Below the pieces are notes generated by a model. It was not told where the DNA came from and did not search any database. It worked only from the letters and a program-made list of their open reading frames with translations. The position numbers and the translations under genes were made by a program. A stretch of DNA of 23,113 nucleotides from JBFWUM01 sp050247255 (GTDB lineage: Bacteria; Acidobacteriota; Vicinamibacteria; Vicinamibacterales; UBA2999): the NCBI GenBank assembly GCA_050247255.1, contig JBFWUM010000060.1, positions 1 to 23,113 on the forward strand, written 5' to 3'. Below are positions 6,977 through 13,043 of this stretch, in pieces. Each line of letters starts with the position of its first letter. The first letter of the stretch is position 1.

Positions 6977-7889
6977 AATTCACGACTTCCGCCGCCATCA
7001 GCTCGAGGCCGCGCCAACGCGCCTCGTCGGTGATGTCGCCGGCCTTCAGCAACCGCGCCAGCGCCTGCCGCACGACCACAGCGGCCTCGGCCGGCATCTT
7101 GTCCGTGCCGAACACGGTGGCCAGCGGCACCCAGCCCTTGTGCTTCGCCGTGTCGGTCAGGTCGTCGAACCAGCCGGCTTCGAGCGCCGGCAGGTGCTTG
7201 GCCATGACCGCGAACAGCGTCAGCAGCGCCGTCGCCGCGTTCTTGATGTTGTAGGACTGCTGCACGGTCTCCAGCGCGTCGAGCAGCTTGTCGAACGACG
7301 CGAACCGCGCCAGGTAGACATCCGACCGCTCCGCAGCCGCCCGCGCCTCGTCCAGGCACGCTTCGAGTTGGGCCTGCTCCTCTGGGAGGAACATGAACGT
7401 CAGCGTCCGAAAGTCCAACCGCACCTCGGCAATCGACGGGAGCTGCACCTGCTCGAGCTGACGCAGCACCTTGTCGTCCAGGCCGGAGTAGAGCTTCGCC
7501 GCGACGTCGTCGAGCTCGTCGAACAGCTCCTTGAGGATGACGGGGTCATCCTGCCCACTGATCGCGTTGTGCGAGAGCTGGATGGCGAGCTGCTCGTCCT
7601 TCGTCAGCGCCTCGGTGGTGTAGATGATCGGGATCTCGGTCAGCCCCGCCAGCTTCGCCGCCTCGGTGCGATGGTTGCCGGAGAGGATGCGGAAGTCGCA
7701 CGTCTCCGGATCGTCGCCCAGCGGCACGCAGAACGGGATCTGGCTGATCTGCCCGTCCTTCTTGATGTTGTCGACCAGGCGCCGCAACTGCTCGGCTGTC
7801 ATGAACCGCGCGTTCTTCTCGAGCGGCCGCAACCGCGCGACGGCGACGACGGCGATGGTGAACTTCCCGTATTCGATGCGCTGACTCAT
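6969..7889 (-). CDS. ParB-like nuclease/DNA-binding domain protein
   Basis: This 306-aa protein starts with ATG 7889, which overlaps the upstream stop (ATGA). Residues 8-120 match the ParB/Srx-type N-terminal domain: VARLRPLEKNARF, then AEQLRRLVDNIKKDGQ, FRILSGNHRTEAAKLAG at 67-82 (the signature box II, which binds nucleotide in ParB) and LTKDEQLAIQLSHNAISGQDD. The rest is helical and unassigned. In phages such free-standing ParB-like proteins occur with DNA-modification genes rather than with partition systems, and no ParA is present here. It is the last gene before the terminator. Extra in-frame sequence upstream of Met 7889 overlaps the neighbour and was discarded. Confidence 0.85.
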   Translation of the reverse strand: MSQRIEYGKFTIAVVAVARLRPLEKNARFMTAEQLRRLVDNIKKDGQISQIPFCVPLGDDPETCDFRILSGNHRTEAAKLAGLTEIPIIYTTEALTKDEQLAIQLSHNAISGQDDPVILKELFDELDDVAAKLYSGLDDKVLRQLEQVQLPSIAEVRLDFRTLTFMFLPEEQAQLEACLDEARAAAERSDVYLARFASFDKLLDALETVQQSYNIKNAATALLTLFAVMAKHLPALEAGWFDDLTDTAKHKGWVPLATVFGTDKMPAEAAVVVRQALARLLKAGDITDEARWRGLELMAAEVVNLP

Positions 7890-8200
7890 GGCAGCTCCGG
7901 CAGCGGGACCGTCTGCCCCGCCAGGCGATGGGTGCAGTCGGAGAGGTATTGCCAGCGCCCGTCCCGCACAAATGAATGACACGTCTTGGCCGACAGCGGC
8001 TCGCGGCCACCGTTCGCGGTGCGCGGGTAGGTCACCCGGATGGACGGTGCCAGCGTCGGCTTCTCCACGTCCCCGTTGAACTGCCACGCGCGCGGCCCGG
8101 TGATCGGCACAACATGATGCGTCTCACAGCCGTCGCACCAGAGCCACAGGTAGGACTGCTGCCCGTTCGTATCACAGGGTGCCTCGACGCGCGCGATCAT
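7886..8200 (-). CDS. DUF6527-like small zinc protein
   Basis: This 104-aa protein begins at ATG 8200, overlapping the preceding stop. Visible motifs: WLWCDGCETHHVVPI at 19-33, WQFNGDVEKPTLAPSI at 39-54, CHSFVRDGRWQYLSDCTH at 74-91 and LAGQTVPLPEL near the end. The Cys and His residues probably bind zinc. This pattern matches my memory of the phage DUF6527 family, whose function is not known. The gene lies between a Mom-like fusion and a ParB-like gene with 4-nt overlaps on both sides, so the three proteins are made together and plausibly act together. Confidence 0.8.
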   Translation of the reverse strand: MIARVEAPCDTNGQQSYLWLWCDGCETHHVVPITGPRAWQFNGDVEKPTLAPSIRVTYPRTANGGREPLSAKTCHSFVRDGRWQYLSDCTHRLAGQTVPLPELP

Positions 8201-9516
8201 GCCCGATCTCCGTGATGCGCCTGCCACCAGGCAAAGGCTTCCGCCATCGACCACTTGCCGGTCGGGCCGATGTAATACAGCGCGTCCGGCTTGGTAGCGT
8301 GCCCGACGCGCCGCGAGTGCAGCTCCAGCAGACCGCGATACTTCATGCTGACCGGCTTCTTCGTGAACGCGTTGGTGCCGATCATGCGCACCCGCTTGTT
8401 CAGCAGCTGCTCCAAGACAACCTTCACCTCGGTCGAGAGCGCGATCGCCACGATCAGCTTCGACAGCCGCCTGTAGGGCGTCGGCGCCACCGGGAAGTCT
8501 GACACCATGTAGGCGTCGTGATGCCCACTCAGGACGTGGTCCGACATGAAGGCCAGGACGCCCACCAGTTCGTTGGTGGCCGTGCAGATCCCTACCTGCA
8601 CCTGAGCACCCACCGGCGTGATACCCGGATTGAGATACTCGCTCCGCAGCGTGTTCAACTGGCCAGCCGTCAGCCGCACGAGCTTGAGCGGGCCCACGAT
8701 GTCGCCCCGCAGGCGCGGAAACGGCACCGGGTCGATCCGCTGACGGAAGGACGTCACCCGCGGCGTGCCGTGGCTCGCGTAGACGTAGACCGGCTTGCTC
8801 GACACCGATGCCTGCGTGTGCCCGATCAGGTGCGGCGCCAGCGACGGCACTTCCGCATCCTTCAGCGTGACCCAGGCCGCCTTGCCCTGCAGTGCGTCCA
8901 GGAACTGCTGGAACCGCAGATCGTCGAAGACCTGATAGGTCGGCGCGTTCCAGCCGAACACCTCGTCGATCTTCTTGTAGAGCCGCTCGTAGCCCTTGGC
9001 ATACGTCGGCGGGAAGCTGACGACCACCGCATCGTCCGGCGCCGCCTGCACGAAGTCGACGACGTCGGCGGCCGTGAAGCTCCGAAGCGCCAGGCCCTCG
9101 ATCCCCCTTGACACTTTCTCGACGCTACGGCGATGCAGGTCCGCCCAGCCGGTGCGGTAGGCCCGCTCCATCCGCAGATGGAACGGCTCGAGCCGGTCGG
9201 TGAACTTGAAGTACTCCATCGCCAACAGCAGCGTGGCGATCACCGGCGCACCCGGCGCCATGAACGGTTCCAGCCACCGGTAACGGTCGTCCTTGATGGT
9301 GATGTCGATGTCGCGCCCTGCCAGGTGGCCGCCCAGCGCGCATGAGTAGAGGCTGACGTCGCAGCCGTGGATCTCCTCGACGCCCGCCTTGGCGGCGATG
9401 CGCTCGACATTGAAGTTGCCTGAGCAGCCAACGTAGAGCGGCCGCCCGCGCCACGACGGCGCAAGCTCGGCGAGCATCGCCCGCAGGTCTTGATTGATCG
9501 ACCCGGTGAAGCCCAT
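8197..9516 (-). CDS. Putative DNA-modification/antirestriction fusion: methylase-like plus Mom-like GNAT domain
   Basis: This 439-aa protein appears to have two parts. Residues about 22-265 resemble a Rossmann methyltransferase: LYVGCSGNFNVERIAAKAG at 27-45 is a motif I-like loop, EIHGCDVSLYSCALGG at 48-63 is motif II-like, and VVVSFPPTYAKGY at 164-176 stands where DNA amino-methylases carry D/N-PP-Y. The Ser-Phe in place of Asp/Asn makes ordinary methylation uncertain. Residues about 275-405 resemble the Mu Mom acyltransferase-like family: VGVLAFMSDHVLSG, DFPVAP-YRRLSKLIVAIALST at 340-362, TNAFTKKPVSMKYRGL at 381-396. Mom converts adenine to N6-carbamoylmethyladenine, protecting phage DNA. 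Family assignment is from memory of motifs. Neighbours (MazG-like, DUF6527, ParB-like) support a DNA-modification cassette. Confidence 0.65.
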   Translation of the reverse strand: MGFTGSINQDLRAMLAELAPSWRGRPLYVGCSGNFNVERIAAKAGVEEIHGCDVSLYSCALGGHLAGRDIDITIKDDRYRWLEPFMAPGAPVIATLLLAMEYFKFTDRLEPFHLRMERAYRTGWADLHRRSVEKVSRGIEGLALRSFTAADVVDFVQAAPDDAVVVSFPPTYAKGYERLYKKIDEVFGWNAPTYQVFDDLRFQQFLDALQGKAAWVTLKDAEVPSLAPHLIGHTQASVSSKPVYVYASHGTPRVTSFRQRIDPVPFPRLRGDIVGPLKLVRLTAGQLNTLRSEYLNPGITPVGAQVQVGICTATNELVGVLAFMSDHVLSGHHDAYMVSDFPVAPTPYRRLSKLIVAIALSTEVKVVLEQLLNKRVRMIGTNAFTKKPVSMKYRGLLELHSRRVGHATKPDALYYIGPTGKWSMAEAFAWWQAHHGDRA

Positions 9517-9648
9517 TTAGAAGCCTGGAGAGGGAATGAGGACGCCCAGGAGATCGAGCACGCCGACATGCGCCGGCGGCTCACCGGCGAGGTAGGCCAG
9601 CGCAAACGCGAAGATGAGCAGCGCAGCTGCCTGTCGTCGCGGGCTCAT
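9517..9648 (-). CDS. 43-aa single-pass membrane micro-protein
   Basis: The ATG at 9648 follows two bases after the MazG-like stop, and the TAA at 9517 abuts the ATG of the Mom-like gene, so the ORF fills the gap exactly. The protein has a basic N terminus (MSPRRQ), one hydrophobic helix (AAALLIFAFALAYLAG at 7-22) and a hydrophobic tail (VLDLLGVLIPSPGF). Topology would be N-in by the positive-inside rule. Function is unknown; size would permit a holin-like or regulatory membrane peptide. Support comes from exact packing between neighbours and third-position GC. Confidence 0.55.
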   Translation of the reverse strand: MSPRRQAAALLIFAFALAYLAGEPPAHVGVLDLLGVLIPSPGF

Positions 9649-9650
9649 CG

Positions 9651-10166
9651 TCAATACTTCTTCCCGCCGGCGGCCAGCCGTGCTTCGTTCGTGTGGTCTG
9701 CGCGCGTCGCGTTGTAGGCCAGCTTCTCCTCCATCGCGCCAAACAGATCGAACCCGCAGGCTTCGGCGAGCGCCTCAATCGAGGCCAGAAGATGAGAGTA
9801 TCCGCGCGCCGCCTTGCCCTGATGCGCCAGGACCACCAGCGTCGTCAGGCCCAGGAGGTTCTCGCCGAAATTGCGCGTGAACTCCCAGGCCCGCAGGACT
9901 TCCAGCTGGCCCGGGAAGCGATGCCCGGCGATGTCGAGCACGCGGATGTAGGCGTCGGCCAGCTCCACCTCCGGCATGGGCCGATGCGGCAGCTTGTCGT
10001 CCATCAGCCCCTTGCGGTCGCCCTCGAGCGCCTCGGCCAGCTCGGTGACGACGAGCATGAGCATTTCGCCGTCGTTGCGCTCGATCGGCTCGCCGGTCGC
10101 CGGATTGCGCCACCAGCGGTCGTTCAGGGCGGCGACGCGCGCCGCCAGTGCGTTCAGATCAACCAC
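9651..10166 (-). CDS. MazG-like nucleotide pyrophosphohydrolase
   Basis: I chose GTG 10166 because GAGGAG lies 5 nt upstream; the longer open frame has a low-quality Arg-rich N terminus. The 171-aa product shows the MazG-type metal site: ELAEALEGDR at 42-51 and VELADAYIRVLD at 67-78, i.e. ExxE followed by ExxD in an all-alpha fold. These enzymes hydrolyse (d)NTPs to monophosphates. In phages, MazG proteins modulate host nucleotide pools or remove nucleotides that compete with modified ones. The gene begins the MazG, membrane peptide, Mom-like, DUF6527, ParB-like run. Confidence 0.8.
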   Translation of the reverse strand: MVDLNALAARVAALNDRWWRNPATGEPIERNDGEMLMLVVTELAEALEGDRKGLMDDKLPHRPMPEVELADAYIRVLDIAGHRFPGQLEVLRAWEFTRNFGENLLGLTTLVVLAHQGKAARGYSHLLASIEALAEACGFDLFGAMEEKLAYNATRADHTNEARLAAGGKKY

Positions 10167-10514
10167 TCGAACTCCTCGCGTTTCGTGCTGCCAGGCGGCG
10201 CGCCGCGGTTCCAGCCGTGTCGTCGCTTCGCAGCCTGTGGCCGCTCGCTCTCCGGCAACCCCTCTCGCCATCGGTCTGTGGGCCTACTCCTGTGACGTTT
10301 CAGCCGATCTCTCCGGCTTCCGCGTTTGGGTCATCCGCCGCCTGGCATTCCTACCAGCTACGGATCGGCGCGCCGGCGAGTAACCTTCTCGCGGGCGCGC
10401 GTCACCATCGTCAACGGCGCCAGCATGGGCATTGCCTCGTGCTCGGTTACGGATGCCCACGCCTTTTGCTACAACCTCCGGCTCTCGCCGAGTGCGCCTT
10501 CTCTGGGTATAGCT
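10167..10514. other. 348-bp interval with no convincing gene
   Basis: No ORF on either strand has a credible start, codon use and length. Minus-strand ATG ORFs here are 16-25 codons. It lies inside the operon between the tRNA-Gly-like gene and the MazG-like gene, so it would be transcribed as a long untranslated spacer. One short GNRA-type hairpin (CGGCGAGAGCCG, minus strand, near 10485) is visible; no T-tract follows. Confidence 0.5.
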
Positions 10515-10585
10515 TGGAGCGGAACGCGGGCGTCGAACCCGCACTCTGCTGGTGGTGCCAGCAGCGTCTCCCCGACCCGTTCCGC
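10515..10585 (-). tRNA. tRNA-Gly-like gene (ACC) with minimal D arm
   Basis: On the minus strand a 71-nt element with encoded CCA folds as a tRNA. The acceptor GCGGAAC pairs perfectly with GTTCCGC, discriminator U, then CCA. The T arm is perfect (GCGGG-TTCGACG-CCCGC). The anticodon arm TGCTG-GCACCAC-CAGCA gives anticodon ACC (10554-10556), with C instead of U before the anticodon. The D arm is only GTC-GGGGA-GAC, several bases shorter than normal, and position 8 is G rather than U. U73, G1-C72, C2-G71 and C35-C36 agree with known GlyRS identity elements. It starts immediately after the TAA of the DUF488 gene. It could be a degenerate tRNA, a translational tRNA-Gly, or a glycyl carrier with another use. 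Confidence 0.6.
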
Positions 10586-11047
10586 TTACAACTCGTCGAA
10601 TAGCGTGCGCGGCTTCGGCTTCGGCGCGCGCCCCAGGTGCTCCACCTGGACCCGCAGGTCCGTCGCCAACTTCTCGGCCACCACCTTCCGGTGGCAGACC
10701 TTCACGTCCGCACACATGCAGAGCAGAATCACCGTCCGCCCCGCCTTGAGAATCTCGCGCACGACCGAGAGCCCGGCGGGATACGCCTTCAGCTCAATCG
10801 GGCCGCCGCGGTAGTTCTTGTTCCCGAACCCCTGCACCCATCGGTAGCCTGGGAGCCCTTGCAGCGCCGCGCCGTTCCACCGCGGATCCTGGCTGGCCGG
10901 TCGAAACCGGACATCCAGCACGTCGGCCGCCAGCCGCCGCGCCTCCGTCTCCAGCTCGGAGGGGCTGCGGCCGACGTAGCCGAACGTGTAGATGGTTACA
11001 GGCTGCGCTTCATGGGGCGTCTCCTCTGCTCCGTTACCGGGCTTCAC
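10586..11047 (-). CDS. DUF488-family protein
   Basis: The frame begins with GTG at 11047, 6 nt from a predicted -10 box, and encodes 153 aa. From residue 17 it matches DUF488: TIYTFGYVGRSPSELETEARR at 18-38, VLDVRFRPASQDPRWNG at 43-59, then an ILLCMCADVKVCHRKVVAEKL segment at about 107-127, where the family has its CH-R motif. DUF488 proteins are small alpha/beta proteins of unknown biochemical activity. The first 16 residues look like poor protein, but no other start codon exists before the conserved part. A second, diverged member lies at 11391-11834. The tRNA-like gene follows its stop with no spacing. Confidence 0.75.
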   Translation of the reverse strand: MKPGNGAEETPHEAQPVTIYTFGYVGRSPSELETEARRLAADVLDVRFRPASQDPRWNGAALQGLPGYRWVQGFGNKNYRGGPIELKAYPAGLSVVREILKAGRTVILLCMCADVKVCHRKVVAEKLATDLRVQVEHLGRAPKPKPRTLFDEL

Positions 11048-11053
11048 CTCAGT

Positions 11054-11082
11054 ATATTACTCTAAGTTACTCCACAAGGCAA
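11054..11082 (-). promoter_or_regulatory. Promoter with operator site for the DUF488/Mom operon
   Basis: The minus strand reads -35 TTGCCT (11077-11082), 17 bp, -10 TAATAT (11054-11059), then 6 nt to GTG 11047. The operator is a full consensus copy, plus strand TTACTCTAAGTTA (11057-11069), covering the spacer and three bases of the -10 box. Leaderless translation is predicted. Confidence 0.65.
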
Positions 11083-11084
11083 GC

Positions 11085-11104
11085 AAAAAGCGCCTCAGTC
11101 GCGC
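11085..11104 (-). terminator. Intrinsic terminator of the replication operon
   Basis: On the minus strand GCGC-GACTGAG-GCGC followed by TTTTT forms a compact stem-loop, with the TGA stop of the zinc-finger gene in its loop. The -35 box of the next promoter begins 2 bp beyond the T-tract. The stem is only 4 bp, all G-C. Confidence 0.5.
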
Positions 11105-11400
11105 ACCGCCGCCTGCGTCATGCGCCCGATGGCGCCGAGCGGCACGTCCTCCAGCTCCCGCGTGCGTCGCTCGTAGCCCAGGCGAATCGCAATCTCGAGC
11201 GCCTCCAGCAGCTCGAAGCCCTCCACCAGGCGCAGCAGCTCCTCGCGGCCGCTGGTGCGCCGGGGCCGCACGGCACCCGGCAGCGAATGCCGCAGGTTGT
11301 TCGAGCGGTTCCGGCACTCGATCGAGCAGAACTTCCGCGTGTCGTCAGCGTCGAGCACGACAGGACACGGCCCGTAGGCGCACTGGTGCGCTACCCCCAT
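11095..11400 (-). CDS. Small treble-clef-like zinc-finger protein
   Basis: This 101-aa protein starts at ATG 11400 with GGAGG 5 nt upstream. Cysteines 7, 12, 25 and 29 (C-x4-C-x12-C-x3-C, with FCSIECRNR) form a likely zinc site of treble-clef type; the remainder is helical (REELLRLVEGFELLEALEIAIRLG). Such proteins usually bind nucleic acid or other proteins. It overlaps the end of the DUF488-like gene by 10 nt and is the last gene of the long replication operon. Confidence 0.65.
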   Translation of the reverse strand: MGVAHQCAYGPCPVVLDADDTRKFCSIECRNRSNNLRHSLPGAVRPRRTSGREELLRLVEGFELLEALEIAIRLGYERRTRELEDVPLGAIGRMTQAAVRD

Positions 11401-11834
11401 AACCCCTCCTGCTTCGCCGGGGCGTCCGGCCGGTCATGAACGACGACGATGCCGGCGAGATCGTCCTGGAACCGCTGCGCCAACCACCCGCGCGCGTCGT
11501 GCTGTGGATCCGGCGCATCGCCGAGGAATACCCACGCGCGGTCCCGGCCGAAGTAGCGCGCCAGGGTCCGCAGGCCGGCGTCGAGGTCAACAAAGCGCGG
11601 CGACTCGCCCGCGGCCAAGCCGCTCCGCAGGTTGCGCACCGCACACGCGCGCAGCCACAGGTAGCGGGCACCAAACTGCGCCTGTAGGGCGGTCCCGGCC
11701 CACGCGCCGTTGCGACCCTCGCGTCCGCCGGGGGTCAGCCGCAGGTCGATCACGCGGTCGACGCGATGCTTCGACACGAGCGCGGCGAGCGCCTCCGGCG
11801 CGCGGCCCTCCGCGCCAAACGTCAGAATGAGCAT
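11391..11834 (-). CDS. DUF488-like protein, second copy
   Basis: With start ATG 11834 the protein is 147 aa and opens MLILTFGAEGRAPEALAALV, followed by RVIDLRLTPGGREGRNGAW at about 25-43 and then YLWLRACAVRNL, parallel to the TIYTFGY, LDVRFRPAS and WNG motifs of the DUF488 protein at 10586-11047. The family's Cys-His segment is not obvious in the C-terminal half (WVFLGDAPDPQHDARGWLAQRFQDDL, with an IVVVHDRPD strand). The two copies sit in different operons and are strongly diverged. The longer open frame upstream is Arg-rich and was discarded because it overlaps the next gene. Confidence 0.6.
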   Translation of the reverse strand: MLILTFGAEGRAPEALAALVSKHRVDRVIDLRLTPGGREGRNGAWAGTALQAQFGARYLWLRACAVRNLRSGLAAGESPRFVDLDAGLRTLARYFGRDRAWVFLGDAPDPQHDARGWLAQRFQDDLAGIVVVHDRPDAPAKQEGLWG

Positions 11835-11844
11835 GAAGGCTGGT

Positions 11845-12045
11845 CTACTCGCTCGCGGGTTGGCGTCCTGGCGACCCTGTGTCGGTCGACGGCGACACGG
11901 CTCGGTCCATCGCCTGCCGCAGCGCCGATCCCTGCGTGCCGCCCTCACCGATCAGGGAGAAGGTGCACTGGTCACGATCGCGCACGCCGCGCCGTGCTTC
12001 CATCTGCCGCTGGCGATCCAGCGCGCCGTTCCAGAGCACCCGCAT
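11845..12045 (-). CDS. Small hypothetical protein
   Basis: This 66-aa ORF fits exactly between its neighbours: ATG 12045 lies 3 nt after the upstream stop and has GGAAG a few bases before it. The product is polar, charged and Gly/Ser-rich toward the end, with no recognisable motif. Support is positional and from the ribosome binding site only. Confidence 0.45.
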   Translation of the reverse strand: MRVLWNGALDRQRQMEARRGVRDRDQCTFSLIGEGGTQGSALRQAMDRAVSPSTDTGSPGRQPASE

Positions 12046-12048
12046 GAC

Positions 12049-12303
12049 CTACTTCCGATGCTTCCGCGCCGCGCAGGGCGGCAACCCTGCGAGCGTGCGC
12101 TTGGCATCACCCGGGAAGCAGATGCAGCCCGGGAAGCCCGGCCACCGGAGCTGCAGCGCCGTCACGAGGGTCCGGTATTCGATGGCCCGACGATAGCGCC
12201 AGCGCCGCCATGCGGGTCGCACGACGGCCCAGATGACCATGAGTAGGAGCAGGGCGCAGGCGCCGGCGATGAGGCCGGCGCCCAGGATCTGATTCTCGGT
12301 CAC
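12049..12303 (-). CDS. Small membrane-anchored basic protein
   Basis: I chose GTG 12303, which overlaps the metallopeptidase stop as GTGA, giving 84 aa. A hydrophobic helix (ILGAGLIAGACALLLLMVIWAVV at 6-28) is followed by a strongly basic stretch (RPAWRRWRYRR), so the C-terminal domain would be cytoplasmic. Two cysteines (GCICF) and a basic tail follow. This could be a small membrane anchor or a lysis accessory; no family is recognised. Confidence 0.6.
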   Translation of the reverse strand: MTENQILGAGLIAGACALLLLMVIWAVVRPAWRRWRYRRAIEYRTLVTALQLRWPGFPGCICFPGDAKRTLAGLPPCAARKHRK

Positions 12304-12893
12304 AGCCGCACCTCCGGGCCGTCGCCCACCTTGACGCTGACCAGCCGCATCCCCTCGGCCGGCTCCTTCAGCCGCTCGATCGCCTCGGCCAGCGTGAGCT
12401 GCTCCGGTGCGCGGTTCAGAGCCGCGAAGAAGTGCTCGATGTCCTTCTTCCACGTCCCATATCGCTCACCGATCGACGAAAACTCCTCGATGTCGTGCTT
12501 GCGGATGCGCCACACCCGGCGCCCCCGCGTGTCGACAATCTGCTCGCCGTCGTCGCCGGTCGCGGCCTCGGCGTGGCATAACTCATGGTCGAGCAGCGCA
12601 CGCCGCTGCAGGTCCGTCGTCCGCTCGTCGCTCCAGAACTCGCGCGACAACAGGATGACGAAGTCGTAGGGTGCCAGCTCCTTGTCGAGATCCGACGCCA
12701 GCTTGCACATGCCGAGCGTGACGCGCCCATCCGCGTCGGGCTTCCAGGCCATGTTCCAGGCCAGCGCGACGCGCGCGTGCTGCAGGTGCTCGTGGTGCGC
12801 CTCGATCAACTCGTCCATCAGGCCGTAAATCGGACCTTCGAACTCGTCGTCACGGCCCAACAGCCGGACGCTGACCTTCTTTGCCTTTGCCAT
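12300..12893 (-). CDS. Putative phage metallopeptidase
   Basis: This 197-aa protein carries HELCH at 103-107 and a conserved KHDIEEF at 132-138 that would supply the third metal ligand and nearby acids. Preceding elements, WKPDADGRVTLGMCKLASDLD at 50-70 and YDFVILLSREFW at 76-87, match what I know of the putative phage metallopeptidase family (PF18894). Substrate and role are unknown. ATG 12893 follows directly on the stop of the small membrane protein. This is the second zinc peptidase of the phage, in the early/replication operon rather than the head region. Confidence 0.8.
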   Translation of the reverse strand: MAKAKKVSVRLLGRDDEFEGPIYGLMDELIEAHHEHLQHARVALAWNMAWKPDADGRVTLGMCKLASDLDKELAPYDFVILLSREFWSDERTTDLQRRALLDHELCHAEAATGDDGEQIVDTRGRRVWRIRKHDIEEFSSIGERYGTWKKDIEHFFAALNRAPEQLTLAEAIERLKEPAEGMRLVSVKVGDGPEVRL

Positions 12894-13043
12894 CTACCGC
12901 TCCTTTGCGCCGAAGTAGGCGAACACGATCCCGATCCCCAACAGGCCGACGCTCACGAGCGCCCGCGCCTGCCACGTCGGCACCGGCGCTGTCAGCAGCG
13001 CCCCGAACGCCAGCAACATCAACGTCCCGGCTGTCTGCTTCAT
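12894..13043 (-). CDS. 49-aa two-helix membrane micro-protein
   Basis: ATG 13043 overlaps the upstream stop as TGATG and has GGAGG close by. Two hydrophobic helices (AGTLMLLAFGALLTAPV and ALVSVGLLGIGIVFAYF) are joined by a short loop with a Pro and a Trp; the C terminus is GAKER. Hairpin-type tiny membrane proteins include holins, superinfection-exclusion peptides and toxins. Its location in a replication operon makes a simple lysis role less obvious. Confidence 0.6.
   Translation of the reverse strand: MKQTAGTLMLLAFGALLTAPVPTWQARALVSVGLLGIGIVFAYFGAKER

Noticed and set aside
10284..10715. 143-codon minus-strand frame across the tRNA-like gene
   Set aside because: It runs through the tRNA-like structure and the DUF488 gene in another frame, and has low third-position GC and no motif.
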